Shown piece by piece: positions 1 to 7,960 of a stretch of DNA of 64,000 nucleotides. Where the stretch lies: contig NC_021294.1 of assembly GCF_000402035.1 (NCBI RefSeq), positions 310,001 to 374,000 of the forward strand, given 5' to 3'. Each line of letters starts with the position of its first letter. Within the stretch, counting starts at the first letter, position 1. The position numbers and the translations under genes are program-made. The notes beneath the pieces are model-generated. The model was not told where the DNA came from. It saw nothing but the letters and a program-made list of their open reading frames with translations, and made no database searches. The DNA is from Caballeronia insecticola. GTDB lineage: Bacteria; Pseudomonadota; Gammaproteobacteria; Burkholderiales; Burkholderiaceae.

Positions 1-559
1 CGACATCGCGCAGCACGTTCGGATCATCGACCTCGACGATAAACGGCGCATGCATCGACAACAATCCACGCGCGCCGGCATCGCCATCGAGCGCGGCGAG
101 CGTCTCCCGATGCGTCATGCCGAACCCAACCGGATGCCCGCGCTTGCCGCGATGCACCGGCGCCACCAGCGTTTCGCCGCTATCGAGCGCGCGGGCGACG
201 GCTTCATACGTTGCGGGTTCGATCCACGGCATGTCGCCGAGCGCGACGAGCCAGCCATCGGCGTCGGACGTGGCGCGGACGGCGGCGGCGAGCGTCGCAC
301 CCATGCCGCGCTCGGCATCGATACTGAAGATGACCTTGCAGCCGGCTTCGTTCAGCACGTCGGCCAGTTTTTCGGCGCCCGGCCGCACGACAGCGATGAC
401 TTCGGAGGCCACCGCCAGCAAATGCCGCGCCGATTGAAATACAACAGGCGTGCCGTCGGGCAATGTGGCGAGCAGTTTGTTGCGCCGCCCGGACGGGTCG
501 AAACGGGTGCCCAGGCCCGCCGCCAGCAGGATGCCGGTCGCGCTCGACGAATAGGTCAT
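1..559 (-). CDS. MocA/MobA-like molybdopterin nucleotidyltransferase, C-terminus cut by window edge
   Basis: The protein starts MTYSSSATGILLAAGLGTRF; the LAAGLGTRFDPSG stretch is the nucleotide-binding signature of the MobA/MocA glycosyltransferase-A-like fold. Other family blocks follow: LVALGDMPWIEP (metal-binding DMP), then VAPVHRGKRGHPVGF. MocA transfers CMP from CTP to molybdopterin to make MCD cofactor, which PaoABC-type enzymes use; MobA makes the guanine form. Position directly behind a PaoABC operon on the same strand makes MocA the better guess (inference). A strong hairpin terminator at 622-662 separates it from paoC, so it probably has its own promoter or relies on read-through. 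186 codons are visible and the reading frame runs off the left edge. Confidence 0.8.
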   Translation of the reverse strand, partial: MTYSSSATGILLAAGLGTRFDPSGRRNKLLATLPDGTPVVFQSARHLLAVASEVIAVVRPGAEKLADVLNEAGCKVIFSIDAERGMGATLAAAVRATSDADGWLVALGDMPWIEPATYEAVARALDSGETLVAPVHRGKRGHPVGFGMTHRETLAALDGDAGARGLLSMHAPFIVEVDDPNVLRDV

Positions 560-621
560 CGCAGCTGCTCGTGTGGGAATCGAACGGGAATTGTGCGGCG
601 CATCGAAGCGCGCGGCAAGCA

Positions 622-662
622 CAAAAAAACCACGCGGCGGCCGTGAAAAAGCCGCCGCGTGG
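622..662 (-). terminator. Rho-independent terminator after the paoABC operon
   Basis: A perfect 12-bp stem (630-641 paired with 651-662, loop of nine bases) is followed on the minus strand by seven T residues from the A run at 623-629. It lies 11 bases beyond the paoC stop codon. Confidence 0.85.
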
Positions 663-673
663 CGTGCTTCCGG

Positions 674-2896
674 TCACGCAGTCGTCGGCGGCAGGATGCG
701 GTCGAGCGTGATCGGCAGGTCGCGCACGCGCACGCCTGTCGCGTGATACACCGCGTTGCCGAGCGCGCCCGCCACGCCCGTAATGCCGATTTCGCCGATG
801 CCGCGCGCGCCGAGCGGATTGATGAGCGGATCGGGCTGGCCGACGAATGAGATATCCAGCATGCCGATGTCCGCGTTCACCGGCACGTGATACTCCGCGA
901 GATTCGCGTTCGTGTAGCGCCCGTAGCGCGAATCCATTTCGCCTTTCTCGAAGAGCGCCGAGCCCACGCCCCACACGATGCCGCCCATCAGCTGACTATG
1001 CGCGGTCTTCTCGTTGAGCAGCGTGCCGACGTCATATACGCCGACGATGCGCGGCACGCGGATCACGCCGAGATCGGCATCGACGTGCACTTCCACGAAC
1101 ACCGCGCCGAACGAGTGAAACGCGTACTGCTTCTTTTCGTCGCCGGGGCGCGTGGTGGCGGTGGCCTCGATCGCGCGTCCGCCGTTGCGGGCGATGATCG
1201 CCGCCGCCGGATCGCGCTTGTCCGGATTCGACACGCTCACGACCCAGCCGTTGGACACCGTCACGTCCTCGCGCGCGAGACCCGCGACGGGCGAGCCGCG
1301 GTCGGCCAACGCCAGCGCGATCAACTGATCGCGTGCCTGGAGCGACGCCGCGCGCACCGCCGGCGACACGCTCGCCGCCGATTGCGAGCCGCCCGACACC
1401 GGCGCCTTCGGCAACGACGAATCGCCGAGCGCGAAACGCACGTAATCGGGCGGAAAGCCGAGCGCGTCGGCGGCCACCTGCGTCATGATCGTGTACGTGC
1501 CGGTGCCGAGATCCTGCGTGCCGGAGGCGACCATCGCGGTGCCGTCGGGCAGAATGCGCGCAATCGCCGAGGCTTCGCTGCGGTTCGCCGGATACGTCGC
1601 CGTGCCGACACCCCAGCCGATCAGCGTGTTGCCCTCGCGCATCGAGCGCGGCGCCGGGTTGCGCCGCGACCAGCCGAATTTTTCCGCGCCGCGCTCGTAG
1701 CACGCGGTCAGCGCCTTCTCCGACCACGGCTTCTTGTCCTGCGGCTCCATGTTCGCGTAATTTTTCATGCGGAACGCGAGCGGATCCATCTTCAGCTGAT
1801 ACGCCATCTCGTCCATCGCCGATTCGAGCGCAAACGAGCCGCTCGTTTCGCCCGGCGCGCGCATGAACGTCGGCGTGCCGATATCGAGCTTCACGAGCTT
1901 GTGCGACGTCGACTGGTTCGGCACCGCGTACAGCATGCGCGTGACGATAGCCGAGCTTTCGGTCCAGTCTTCGAAGGTCGATGTCGTCGAGATGACGTCG
2001 TGGCGCATGCCGGTCATGATGCCGTCGTCGCGCGCGCTGATCAGGATGCGCTGCTCCGTGAACGGCCGGTTGCCGATCATGCCGAACATCTGCGGTCGTT
2101 CGAGCACGAGCTTGACGGGACGGCCGGTTTGCTTCGACGCCATGGCCGCCAGCACGACATGCGACCACACCGAGCCCTTGCAGCCGAAGCCGCCGCCGAC
2201 GAACGGGCAGATCACGCGGACGTCGTCATCGGGAATGCCGAAAAACTTCGCCACTGCGCTGCGCGCGCCGGACACGCCTTGCGTCGAGTCGTAGAGCGTG
2301 AGTTTCGGGCCGTCCCAGCGCGCGAGCGTCGCGTGCGGCTCCATCGGATTGTGATGTTCGTAGGGCGTCGTGTAGACCGCGTTCAGGCGCGTCGGGCCTT
2401 GCCGCAAGCCTGCATCGACGTCGCCGCGCCGCGTCGTGATCGCGCGGCCCATCATCTTTTCCGGCTGATACGCGGCGCCCTTCGCGCGCTCGAAATCGGC
2501 ATTGGGCATCGCGGCTTCGTAGCGCACATCGACGTAGCGCGCGGCGCCCTGCGCATGTTCGAGCGAATCGGCGACGACCACTGCCACCGGCTCGTTGCTG
2601 TAGCGCACCTCGTTGGTCTGCAAGAGCGTGAGCTTGCGCACGGCGGGCGGCTGCGCGTCCGGGACGCCGTTGTTCGGCAGACGCATCGCGTTCTGATACG
2701 TCATCACGAGCAGCACGCCGGGCATGGCCTGAGCGCGGCTCGTGTCGATCGACGCGATGCGCCCGTGCGCGACCGTGCTCGTCACGAGGACCGCGTGCGC
2801 GAGCTTCGCGTCGGCGTTGTCGGCCGAATAACGCGCCTGGCCCGTGACCTTCAGCACGCCGTCCGTGCGATCGAGCGGTTTTCCGATGACAGTCAT
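674..2896 (-). CDS. paoC: PaoC-like aldehyde oxidoreductase, molybdopterin-binding large subunit
   Basis: 740 aa, close to the 732 aa of E. coli PaoC. It carries the xanthine-oxidase family large-subunit layout: an N-terminal aldehyde oxidase a/b hammerhead starting GKPLDRTDGVLKVTGQARYSAD, then molybdenum-cofactor domains with FVGGGFGCKG, RAPGETSG and the C-terminal GARGIGEIG block whose Glu (about residue 700) is the catalytic base. The enzyme oxidises aldehydes, often aromatic ones, to carboxylic acids using Mo-MCD cofactor. The ATG at 2896 is chosen because the family N-terminus starts there; it overlaps the paoB stop by 4 bases (ATGA), so the two are translationally coupled. It has no signal peptide and would be carried to the periplasm with the Tat-signal-bearing small subunit. 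Confidence 0.92.
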   Translation of the reverse strand: MTVIGKPLDRTDGVLKVTGQARYSADNADAKLAHAVLVTSTVAHGRIASIDTSRAQAMPGVLLVMTYQNAMRLPNNGVPDAQPPAVRKLTLLQTNEVRYSNEPVAVVVADSLEHAQGAARYVDVRYEAAMPNADFERAKGAAYQPEKMMGRAITTRRGDVDAGLRQGPTRLNAVYTTPYEHHNPMEPHATLARWDGPKLTLYDSTQGVSGARSAVAKFFGIPDDDVRVICPFVGGGFGCKGSVWSHVVLAAMASKQTGRPVKLVLERPQMFGMIGNRPFTEQRILISARDDGIMTGMRHDVISTTSTFEDWTESSAIVTRMLYAVPNQSTSHKLVKLDIGTPTFMRAPGETSGSFALESAMDEMAYQLKMDPLAFRMKNYANMEPQDKKPWSEKALTACYERGAEKFGWSRRNPAPRSMREGNTLIGWGVGTATYPANRSEASAIARILPDGTAMVASGTQDLGTGTYTIMTQVAADALGFPPDYVRFALGDSSLPKAPVSGGSQSAASVSPAVRAASLQARDQLIALALADRGSPVAGLAREDVTVSNGWVVSVSNPDKRDPAAAIIARNGGRAIEATATTRPGDEKKQYAFHSFGAVFVEVHVDADLGVIRVPRIVGVYDVGTLLNEKTAHSQLMGGIVWGVGSALFEKGEMDSRYGRYTNANLAEYHVPVNADIGMLDISFVGQPDPLINPLGARGIGEIGITGVAGALGNAVYHATGVRVRDLPITLDRILPPTTA

Positions 2897-3882
2897 GCGA
2901 CACCTCCGGCCTGTTGAACCGCGCGCACGATCGCGCGTTGGGCGAGCGCGACCTTGAACGCGTTCTCGCGCTGCGGCTGCGCGCCTTGCACGGCGAGGGC
3001 TGCGGCGGTAGCGAGCGTCGCGCGGTCGAGCGGCTTGCCGACGAGTGCGCGTTCCGTCGCGTCCGCGCGCCACGGCTTGTGCGCGACGCCGCCAAGCGCG
3101 ATGCGCGCGCTTTTCACCGTCGTGCCGTCCATTTGCAACGCGGCGGCGACGGAGACGAGCGCGAACGCATAGCTCGCGCGATCGCGCACCTTCAGATACT
3201 TCGAATGCCCGGCGAACAGCGGCGGTGGCAGATCGACCGACGTGATCAGCTCGCCCGCCTGCAAGGTCGTGTCGAGATCGGGCCGCTCGCCCGGCAGCCG
3301 ATGAAACTCCGCGAACGCAATCGTCCGCTCGCCGTTCGGGCCGCTCACGCGCACGACGGCATCGAGCGCCGCAAGCGCCACGCTCATGTCGGACGGATTG
3401 GTCGCGATGCATTGCCGGCTCGCGCCGAGAATCGCGTGCATGCGGTTGTGGCCGTCGATCGCGGCGCAGCCGCTGCCCGGCGTGCGCTTGTTGCACTGAG
3501 GAAAGCCGGTGTCGTAGAAATAGGCGCAGCGGGTGCGCTGCATGAGATTGCCGCCGACGGTCGCCATGTTGCGCAATTGCGCCGATGCGCCCGCGAGCAG
3601 CGCCTGCGACAGCAGCGGATAACGTTCGCGCACCCACGCGTGATTTGCGCAATCGCTGTTGCGCACGAGCGCGCCGACGCGCAGGCCGCCGTCGGGCAGC
3701 GCGGTGATGCCGTTGAGCGCATCGATGTGCGTGATGTCGACGAGCTTCATCGGCCGCATCACGCCGCCTTTCATGAGGTCGAGCAGGTTCGTGCCGCCGC
3801 CGATGAACATCGTGCCCGGCTGGCTGGCCGCCTGCAGCGCCGCGCCGATATCGGCTGCGCGCTGATAGGAAATCGCGTCCAT
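2893..3882 (-). CDS. paoB: PaoB-like FAD-binding middle subunit
   Basis: 329 aa beginning MDAISYQRAADIGAALQAA. It shows the FAD-binding PCMH motif FIGGGTNLLDLMKGGV (about residues 36-51) and a second FAD contact region at ATVGGNLMQRTRCAYF. The cysteine-rich insert RCAYFYDTGFPQCNKRTPGSGCAA is typical of PaoB, which binds an additional [4Fe-4S] cluster there. It passes electrons between the FeS subunit and FAD. The start at 3882 has a GAGGAG ribosome-binding site that overlaps the paoA stop region, so the gene is the middle member of a tight paoA-paoB-paoC operon. Confidence 0.92.
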   Translation of the reverse strand: MDAISYQRAADIGAALQAASQPGTMFIGGGTNLLDLMKGGVMRPMKLVDITHIDALNGITALPDGGLRVGALVRNSDCANHAWVRERYPLLSQALLAGASAQLRNMATVGGNLMQRTRCAYFYDTGFPQCNKRTPGSGCAAIDGHNRMHAILGASRQCIATNPSDMSVALAALDAVVRVSGPNGERTIAFAEFHRLPGERPDLDTTLQAGELITSVDLPPPLFAGHSKYLKVRDRASYAFALVSVAAALQMDGTTVKSARIALGGVAHKPWRADATERALVGKPLDRATLATAAALAVQGAQPQRENAFKVALAQRAIVRAVQQAGGVA

Positions 3883-3892
3883 GTGCGTCTCC

Positions 3893-4609
3893 TCAGGCGT
3901 TCGACGATGCAACGGCTTTCACCGCCGCAACGATATTCGGATACGCGCCGCAGCGGCAGATGTTGCCGCTCATGCGTTCGCGGATTTCGTCGTCGGACAA
4001 TTGCGCCGGGCGAAAGCGCACGTCGGCCGTGACCGCGCTCGCGTCGCCCGCACGGTATTCGGCGATGAGCGCCGTCGCCGAGCACAACTGCCCGGGCGTA
4101 CAGTAACCGCACTGAAAGGCGTCCTTCTCGATGAACGCGCGCTGAATCGGCGCAAGCGTGTCGCCGTCGGGCGCGAGGCCTTCGACGGTCGTCACGGTTT
4201 CGCCGTCGTGCATCACCGCGAGCGTGAGACAGGAATTGATGCGCCGTCCCGACACGATCACCGTGCACGCGCCGCACTGGCCGCGGTCGCAGCCTTTCTT
4301 CGTGCCGGTGAGTCCGGCGTATTCGCGCAACGCGTCGAGCAGCGTCGTGCGCGCTTCGACCTGCAATTCGTACGGATGCCCGTTGATGTTGAGCCGCACG
4401 GGCATCATCGGCGCGGCTGCGGGCGGCGGCGCGTTGGCCGGTGTCGCGGCGGGCTGCTGTTGCGCGTGGGCGAGCGGCGCGGCGGTGACGGCGGCGGCTG
4501 CCGCGGCCGATTGCAGAAAACGCCGGCGCGACGGCTTTTGTGCCGTGTCGTATGCCGCGTCATATGCGGTCTCGCTGGCGTCGGGGGTAAGCGTATTGTC
4601 TCGGGACAT
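3893..4609 (-). CDS. paoA: PaoA-like [2Fe-2S] subunit with Tat signal
   Basis: 238 aa. The N-terminus has a twin-arginine signal, SRRRFLQSAAAAAAVTAAPLAHA (residues about 27-49), pointing to folded export to the periplasm as in E. coli PaoABC. An unusual Pro/Ala-rich spacer (about residues 50-70) precedes the ferredoxin domain, whose plant-type cluster ligands lie in CDRGQCGACTV and INSC. The second helical cluster domain carries CGYCTPGQLC and GNICRCGAYPNI. It is the first gene of the operon and the electron exit or transfer subunit of the complex. The paoD-like XdhC maturation factor of E. coli is not seen next to it. Confidence 0.92.
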   Translation of the reverse strand: MSRDNTLTPDASETAYDAAYDTAQKPSRRRFLQSAAAAAAVTAAPLAHAQQQPAATPANAPPPAAAPMMPVRLNINGHPYELQVEARTTLLDALREYAGLTGTKKGCDRGQCGACTVIVSGRRINSCLTLAVMHDGETVTTVEGLAPDGDTLAPIQRAFIEKDAFQCGYCTPGQLCSATALIAEYRAGDASAVTADVRFRPAQLSDDEIRERMSGNICRCGAYPNIVAAVKAVASSNA

Positions 4610-5001
4610 GGCGATCGGATGCTCCTCGCTCGTTCGGAAGGGCGCCGTCCGGTTCGAGTCTTCATGGGCATTCGCTCGCGGCCGACTGCGACATCGTGCG
4701 GCGAGCGCCGGCTGCTCGAATCCTGTCGGTGCGTGGGATGCGCGGGCGCGCGCGTACGGCGATCAATCCATGTCGGTTAATCAGCCTCGATTATTCAAAC
4801 TCGATGAATCAGCCGATCGAACGTTCGACCCCGCGACGGCGAAAACTCAGCAAGTACGATGCCATCCACGGCGGCAGCAGACGCGGCGGCGCGCGCGCCG
4901 GAATGGCGTAGCGCGCTTCCACGTAAATGCTGCATGCGCAGGTAAATCCTTCGCTGTCCGATCGAACGAAGATGGCGAAATTGCCATGTTTGCCGCGATG
5001 C
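4610..5001. other. Intergenic region upstream of paoABC, no supported gene
   Basis: 392 bases with no convincing coding frame; the short frames here have arginine-rich shadow composition. It must contain the paoABC promoter. A perfect 12-bp palindrome TCGAACGTTCGA sits at 4817-4828, next to an AT-richer patch (4790-4815) with two CTCGAT copies. That is the best candidate operator or promoter zone. Confidence 0.4.
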
Positions 5002-5280
5002 TCAACGCCCCGGATACATCGACGGCGAATTGCGCGCCGAACGCGCGGGACCATAAGGATCGGGATTGCCGAAGCGCGGAATGGTGCCGTCGGCGCGTGC
5101 GCGGGCGAGATCGGCGCGCACCTGGTCGCGCGTGAGCGGCCCGTTCGACGCCATCGCCATTTGCGCGGGCATCGGCTGCTGCATCATCGGCTGAGTCGTG
5201 CCGCCCGCATTCATTTGCGCCGATGCGGTTGCGCTCATCAGCACGCAAGCCGCGCATGCGGCCAGCCAGATCGTCTTCAT
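5002..5280 (-). CDS. DUF4148-like small secreted protein
   Basis: 92 aa with a Sec signal peptide MKTIWLAACAACVLMSATASAQ, followed by a short, Met/Gln/Pro-rich mature part and the LTRDQVRADLARARADGTIP stretch typical of DUF4148 peptides. These are widespread in Burkholderiaceae and have no known function. The start at 5280 is preceded by an AAGGAGA ribosome-binding site seven bases away. It stands alone, with no co-oriented close neighbour. Confidence 0.75.
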   Translation of the reverse strand: MKTIWLAACAACVLMSATASAQMNAGGTTQPMMQQPMPAQMAMASNGPLTRDQVRADLARARADGTIPRFGNPDPYGPARSARNSPSMYPGR

Positions 5281-5389
5281 GGTCGTTCTCCTTCGGGTCG
5301 TGTGTTCATGTATACGCGCCTGAGGAGAAAACGGATGATTGTCGGATGGCGTCCGCAACTAACGGTCTTTTAGGGCGGCCGCCGTCGAA

Positions 5390-5905
5390 TCATTTGATCA
5401 GCGCGAGCGCTTCCCTGAAACGCGGATGCCGATAACTGCCAAGCCAGCCAAAGATCGATGTCTCGACGGTCGTGAGCCGCGCGCCGTCCTGCCGTGCGCG
5501 TTCGAGCGCGATGGCGCGGTCGTCGGCGCGGCGCGAGGCGACCGCATCCGCCACCAGTTCCACGCGATAGCCGAGCCGCCGCAAGCCGAGCACGCTCAAC
5601 AGCACGCACACGTGCGCTTCGGCGCCGGCGACCCATAAGGTCTCGGTCGTCGGCGGAAGCGCGGCGACGAACGCAGGCTCAAGCGTCGCATCGAACGTGT
5701 GTTTCGCGATGACGTTCGCCGAGCGCATGTCGTCCCGTAAAACGTCCGCGGTCGCGCCGAGTCCGTCCGGATTTTGCTCGGTGACCACCACCGGCACGCC
5801 GAGCAGATTCGCGGCGCGCAGCAGCGTCGCGACGCGCCCGCTCAGACGCTCGCCGCCGTCGAGATGCGGCAGCAGCCGCGCCTGCATGTCGATGACGACG
5901 AGCAT
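5390..5905 (-). CDS. Isochorismatase-family cysteine hydrolase
   Basis: 171 aa. The N-terminal MLVVIDMQARLLPHL carries the catalytic Asp (D6). K68 in IAKHTFDA and C100 in AEAHVCVLLSVLGL complete the Asp-Lys-Cys triad of the isochorismatase-like hydrolase superfamily (YcaC subgroup in general look). Such enzymes hydrolyse amides or related bonds; the substrate cannot be read from sequence. It starts four bases after the stop of the upstream 440-aa gene, with GAGG nine bases before the ATG, so the two form a two-gene operon. Confidence 0.85.
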   Translation of the reverse strand: MLVVIDMQARLLPHLDGGERLSGRVATLLRAANLLGVPVVVTEQNPDGLGATADVLRDDMRSANVIAKHTFDATLEPAFVAALPPTTETLWVAGAEAHVCVLLSVLGLRRLGYRVELVADAVASRRADDRAIALERARQDGARLTTVETSIFGWLGSYRHPRFREALALIK

Positions 5906-5909
5906 CGGC

Positions 5910-7232
5910 TTACGCCTCGCTTTCCATGATCCGGTCGATCAGACGCGCGTTCTCGCCCGCCGAACCGATGCCCGCGTGCTTCGCCATCGGCACGAAGAAA
6001 TGCGTCGCGACCGGCAGCTTCGAGCGCGAAAGCCAGTTCGCGAGATGATCGGCGAGGCGCTTCGCCGGCGCTTTCAGTTCCTCGCGCAGCGCGCCGGGCA
6101 GCATCTCGAAGTGACGCATGTCGGTCTGATACGGCTCCGGCGCGACGCACAGCGCATTGGGCCGGCCATCGACATCGACGGGCAGACGCTCCAGCGCCTG
6201 ATGCAGCAGCGCGACGCCGAGACCTTCGCCGCGCCACGGCTTGCGCACTTCCCACAGGCTGATGTAGATCACGCGATGCGCATTGAACACTTCGCACAGC
6301 TTCTCCGGCCCGAGCGCCTCGGTGGCGGCCAGCGCAAACGAAAGCATTTCGCCCGAGTAAGTGTCGAGCGTGTAGACGAGATCGGCGCTGCTATGCAGCG
6401 GCGGCACCTTGACGAGCTGAAGCCGGACCGCCGCCGCGACGATATCGCTGCCCGCTTCGTGGAACACGGCGAACGCGGTGCCCAGGCGTTCGTCGTCGAC
6501 TTGCGGATACTCGTGGCGATAAGTCATCGTGAAGAGAAACGGCCCGATCTTCTCGCGATAGGCAAGCGGCCGGTCGACGTCGTAGTCGTCGGTGCCGTCG
6601 AGGCCGTAGGGATCGTAATCGCGCTTTTCGCGCCGCTCGCCGTTTTGCGCCGACGCGGCCAGCGCCGCGAGCGGACGGCGCGATTCCGGCACGAGGTCTT
6701 CGGGCAGACCTTCCCACGTAAGGCGCAAAAATTCGCGCCCGCCGCGGTAGTGCGTTTCGAAGAGCGAAAGGATCGATTCGCCCGCCGCCGGATCGAGGAT
6801 GCGCTGCGCGCATTCGTACGCGCGGTCGAGCAACTGGTCGGCCTCGGCGGGATCGGGCGAGAGATGCGGCTCGCTGCCTTGCGGCGCAGCGGGCAGGCCT
6901 TTTGCGAGACGTTCCTTGTGCGCGAGTTCGAGCCATTCGTCGGCGGCGCGCTCGGCGATGAATCCCGCCGCGATGCGATAGCCCGTCAGCACGATCGACT
7001 GGCCGGTTTGCCCGAGCGGGAACACGTATTCGTCGTTCATCACGTCTTCGACGGTGACGCGCTGAAACGTTTCGCGCGGCGCCAGGGCGTTGGCGGCTGC
7101 GTCGAAGCGGCCGTGCGACAGCACGTGGGCGACAAGGTCGGATGCGGCGGGACCGAACTCCGATCCGGCGCCGGGAAGAAGCTTCAGGAGGGACAAGGTG
7201 CTCGTGGTGCCGGTCGTGCTCGATGTGCTCAT
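5910..7232 (-). CDS. Unrecognised 440-aa protein with a GNAT-like acetyl-CoA loop motif
   Basis: I do not recognise this family with certainty. The protein is soluble-looking and acidic, with no signal peptide or membrane segment. The only suggestive motif is WEVRKPWRGEGLGVALLHQAL (residues about 327-347), which resembles the R/Q-x-x-G-x-G/A loop and following helix of GNAT acetyltransferases, preceded by hydrophobic strand VIYISLWEV. The N-terminal half (about 60-200) shows nothing familiar. I chose the ATG at 7232 over 7241 because GGAG lies nine bases before it; at 7241 the spacing is too short. It is the first gene of a likely operon with the isochorismatase-like gene. Confidence 0.6.
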   Translation of the reverse strand: MSTSSTTGTTSTLSLLKLLPGAGSEFGPAASDLVAHVLSHGRFDAAANALAPRETFQRVTVEDVMNDEYVFPLGQTGQSIVLTGYRIAAGFIAERAADEWLELAHKERLAKGLPAAPQGSEPHLSPDPAEADQLLDRAYECAQRILDPAAGESILSLFETHYRGGREFLRLTWEGLPEDLVPESRRPLAALAASAQNGERREKRDYDPYGLDGTDDYDVDRPLAYREKIGPFLFTMTYRHEYPQVDDERLGTAFAVFHEAGSDIVAAAVRLQLVKVPPLHSSADLVYTLDTYSGEMLSFALAATEALGPEKLCEVFNAHRVIYISLWEVRKPWRGEGLGVALLHQALERLPVDVDGRPNALCVAPEPYQTDMRHFEMLPGALREELKAPAKRLADHLANWLSRSKLPVATHFFVPMAKHAGIGSAGENARLIDRIMESEA

Positions 7233-7323
7233 GAGTGCCATCTCCGATCGTGAAGGGTTATCGTAACAAACCGCGAGGCGCGGCAGGCGTGCCCGCGCGG
7301 GCCGTTTTAATTGGGAGATATCG

Positions 7324-7761
7324 ATGAATGTTCAAAAGCGCGATGAATCGACCGCAACGGTTCACGAAGGCGGTTGCGCCTGCGGCGCATTTCGCTTTCG
7401 CGCGACGGGCGAGCCGCTGCGTGTCGGCATTTGTCATTGCACGACATGCAGGCAAGTACATGGCTCCGCTTTCGGAGCTTATGCGATTTACGCCCGCGGC
7501 GACGTGATGATGAGCGGCAGCCTCTCCACCTGGCGCAGTTCCGAACAAGGCCGGCGGCATTTTTGCCCGGCGTGCGGCTCGGTTGCGTACATGGAGTTCG
7601 AGTCGCGCGACGAAGTGGATCTGCCGCTCGGCGCTTTCGACGAAACCGGTCTCTTCGAGCCGGATTATGAACTGTGGTGCAAGCATCGCGAGCCGTGGCT
7701 GCCGCGCGGCGTGCGTCCCGAGTACGACGAAGAACGGCCGTATCAGGCGCGCGCGGACTGA
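7324..7761 (+). CDS. GFA-family (glutathione-dependent formaldehyde-activating-like) zinc protein
   Basis: 145 aa with the complete zinc ligand set of the GFA/CENP-V fold: GGCACGAF (C18, C20), GICHCTTCRQ (C37, C39, C42) and FCPACGSVAY near residue 81-89. Family members bind two zinc ions; S-hydroxymethylglutathione synthase activity has been proposed for the Paracoccus founder, but most members are uncharacterised. GGGAG six bases before the ATG supports the start. Monocistronic, divergent from the 440-aa gene. Confidence 0.85.
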   Translation: MNVQKRDESTATVHEGGCACGAFRFRATGEPLRVGICHCTTCRQVHGSAFGAYAIYARGDVMMSGSLSTWRSSEQGRRHFCPACGSVAYMEFESRDEVDLPLGAFDETGLFEPDYELWCKHREPWLPRGVRPEYDEERPYQARAD

Positions 7762-7779
7762 CGATTATCGGGAGCACAT

Positions 7780-7798
7780 CGGGACATCTTTTGTCCCG
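7780..7798 (+). terminator. Terminator-like hairpin after the GFA gene
   Basis: A perfect 7-bp stem CGGGACA/TGTCCCG with a five-base loop lies 18 bases after the GFA stop. No T run follows, so it may be a Rho-type end or an mRNA-stabilising hairpin. The rest of the gap up to 7960 shows no gene. Confidence 0.4.
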
Positions 7799-7960
7799 CC
7801 GGAACTGCATGATCGGGTCAACGGTCCGAGCAATTGCATTCGCGCACGGAAAATAAGACGATAAGCGGCGTGCTGCGCGACGAGGCACACGCGCCGGATG
7901 CGCGAAAACGGCAGGATCGAGAACCTTTGAACTTCACGGCCAACGAGGAGTATCGATACC

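Noticed and set aside
4696..4911. 71-codon plus-strand frame in the paoA upstream region
   Set aside because: Arg-rich composition, no ribosome-binding site and no recognisable motif; treated as intergenic.
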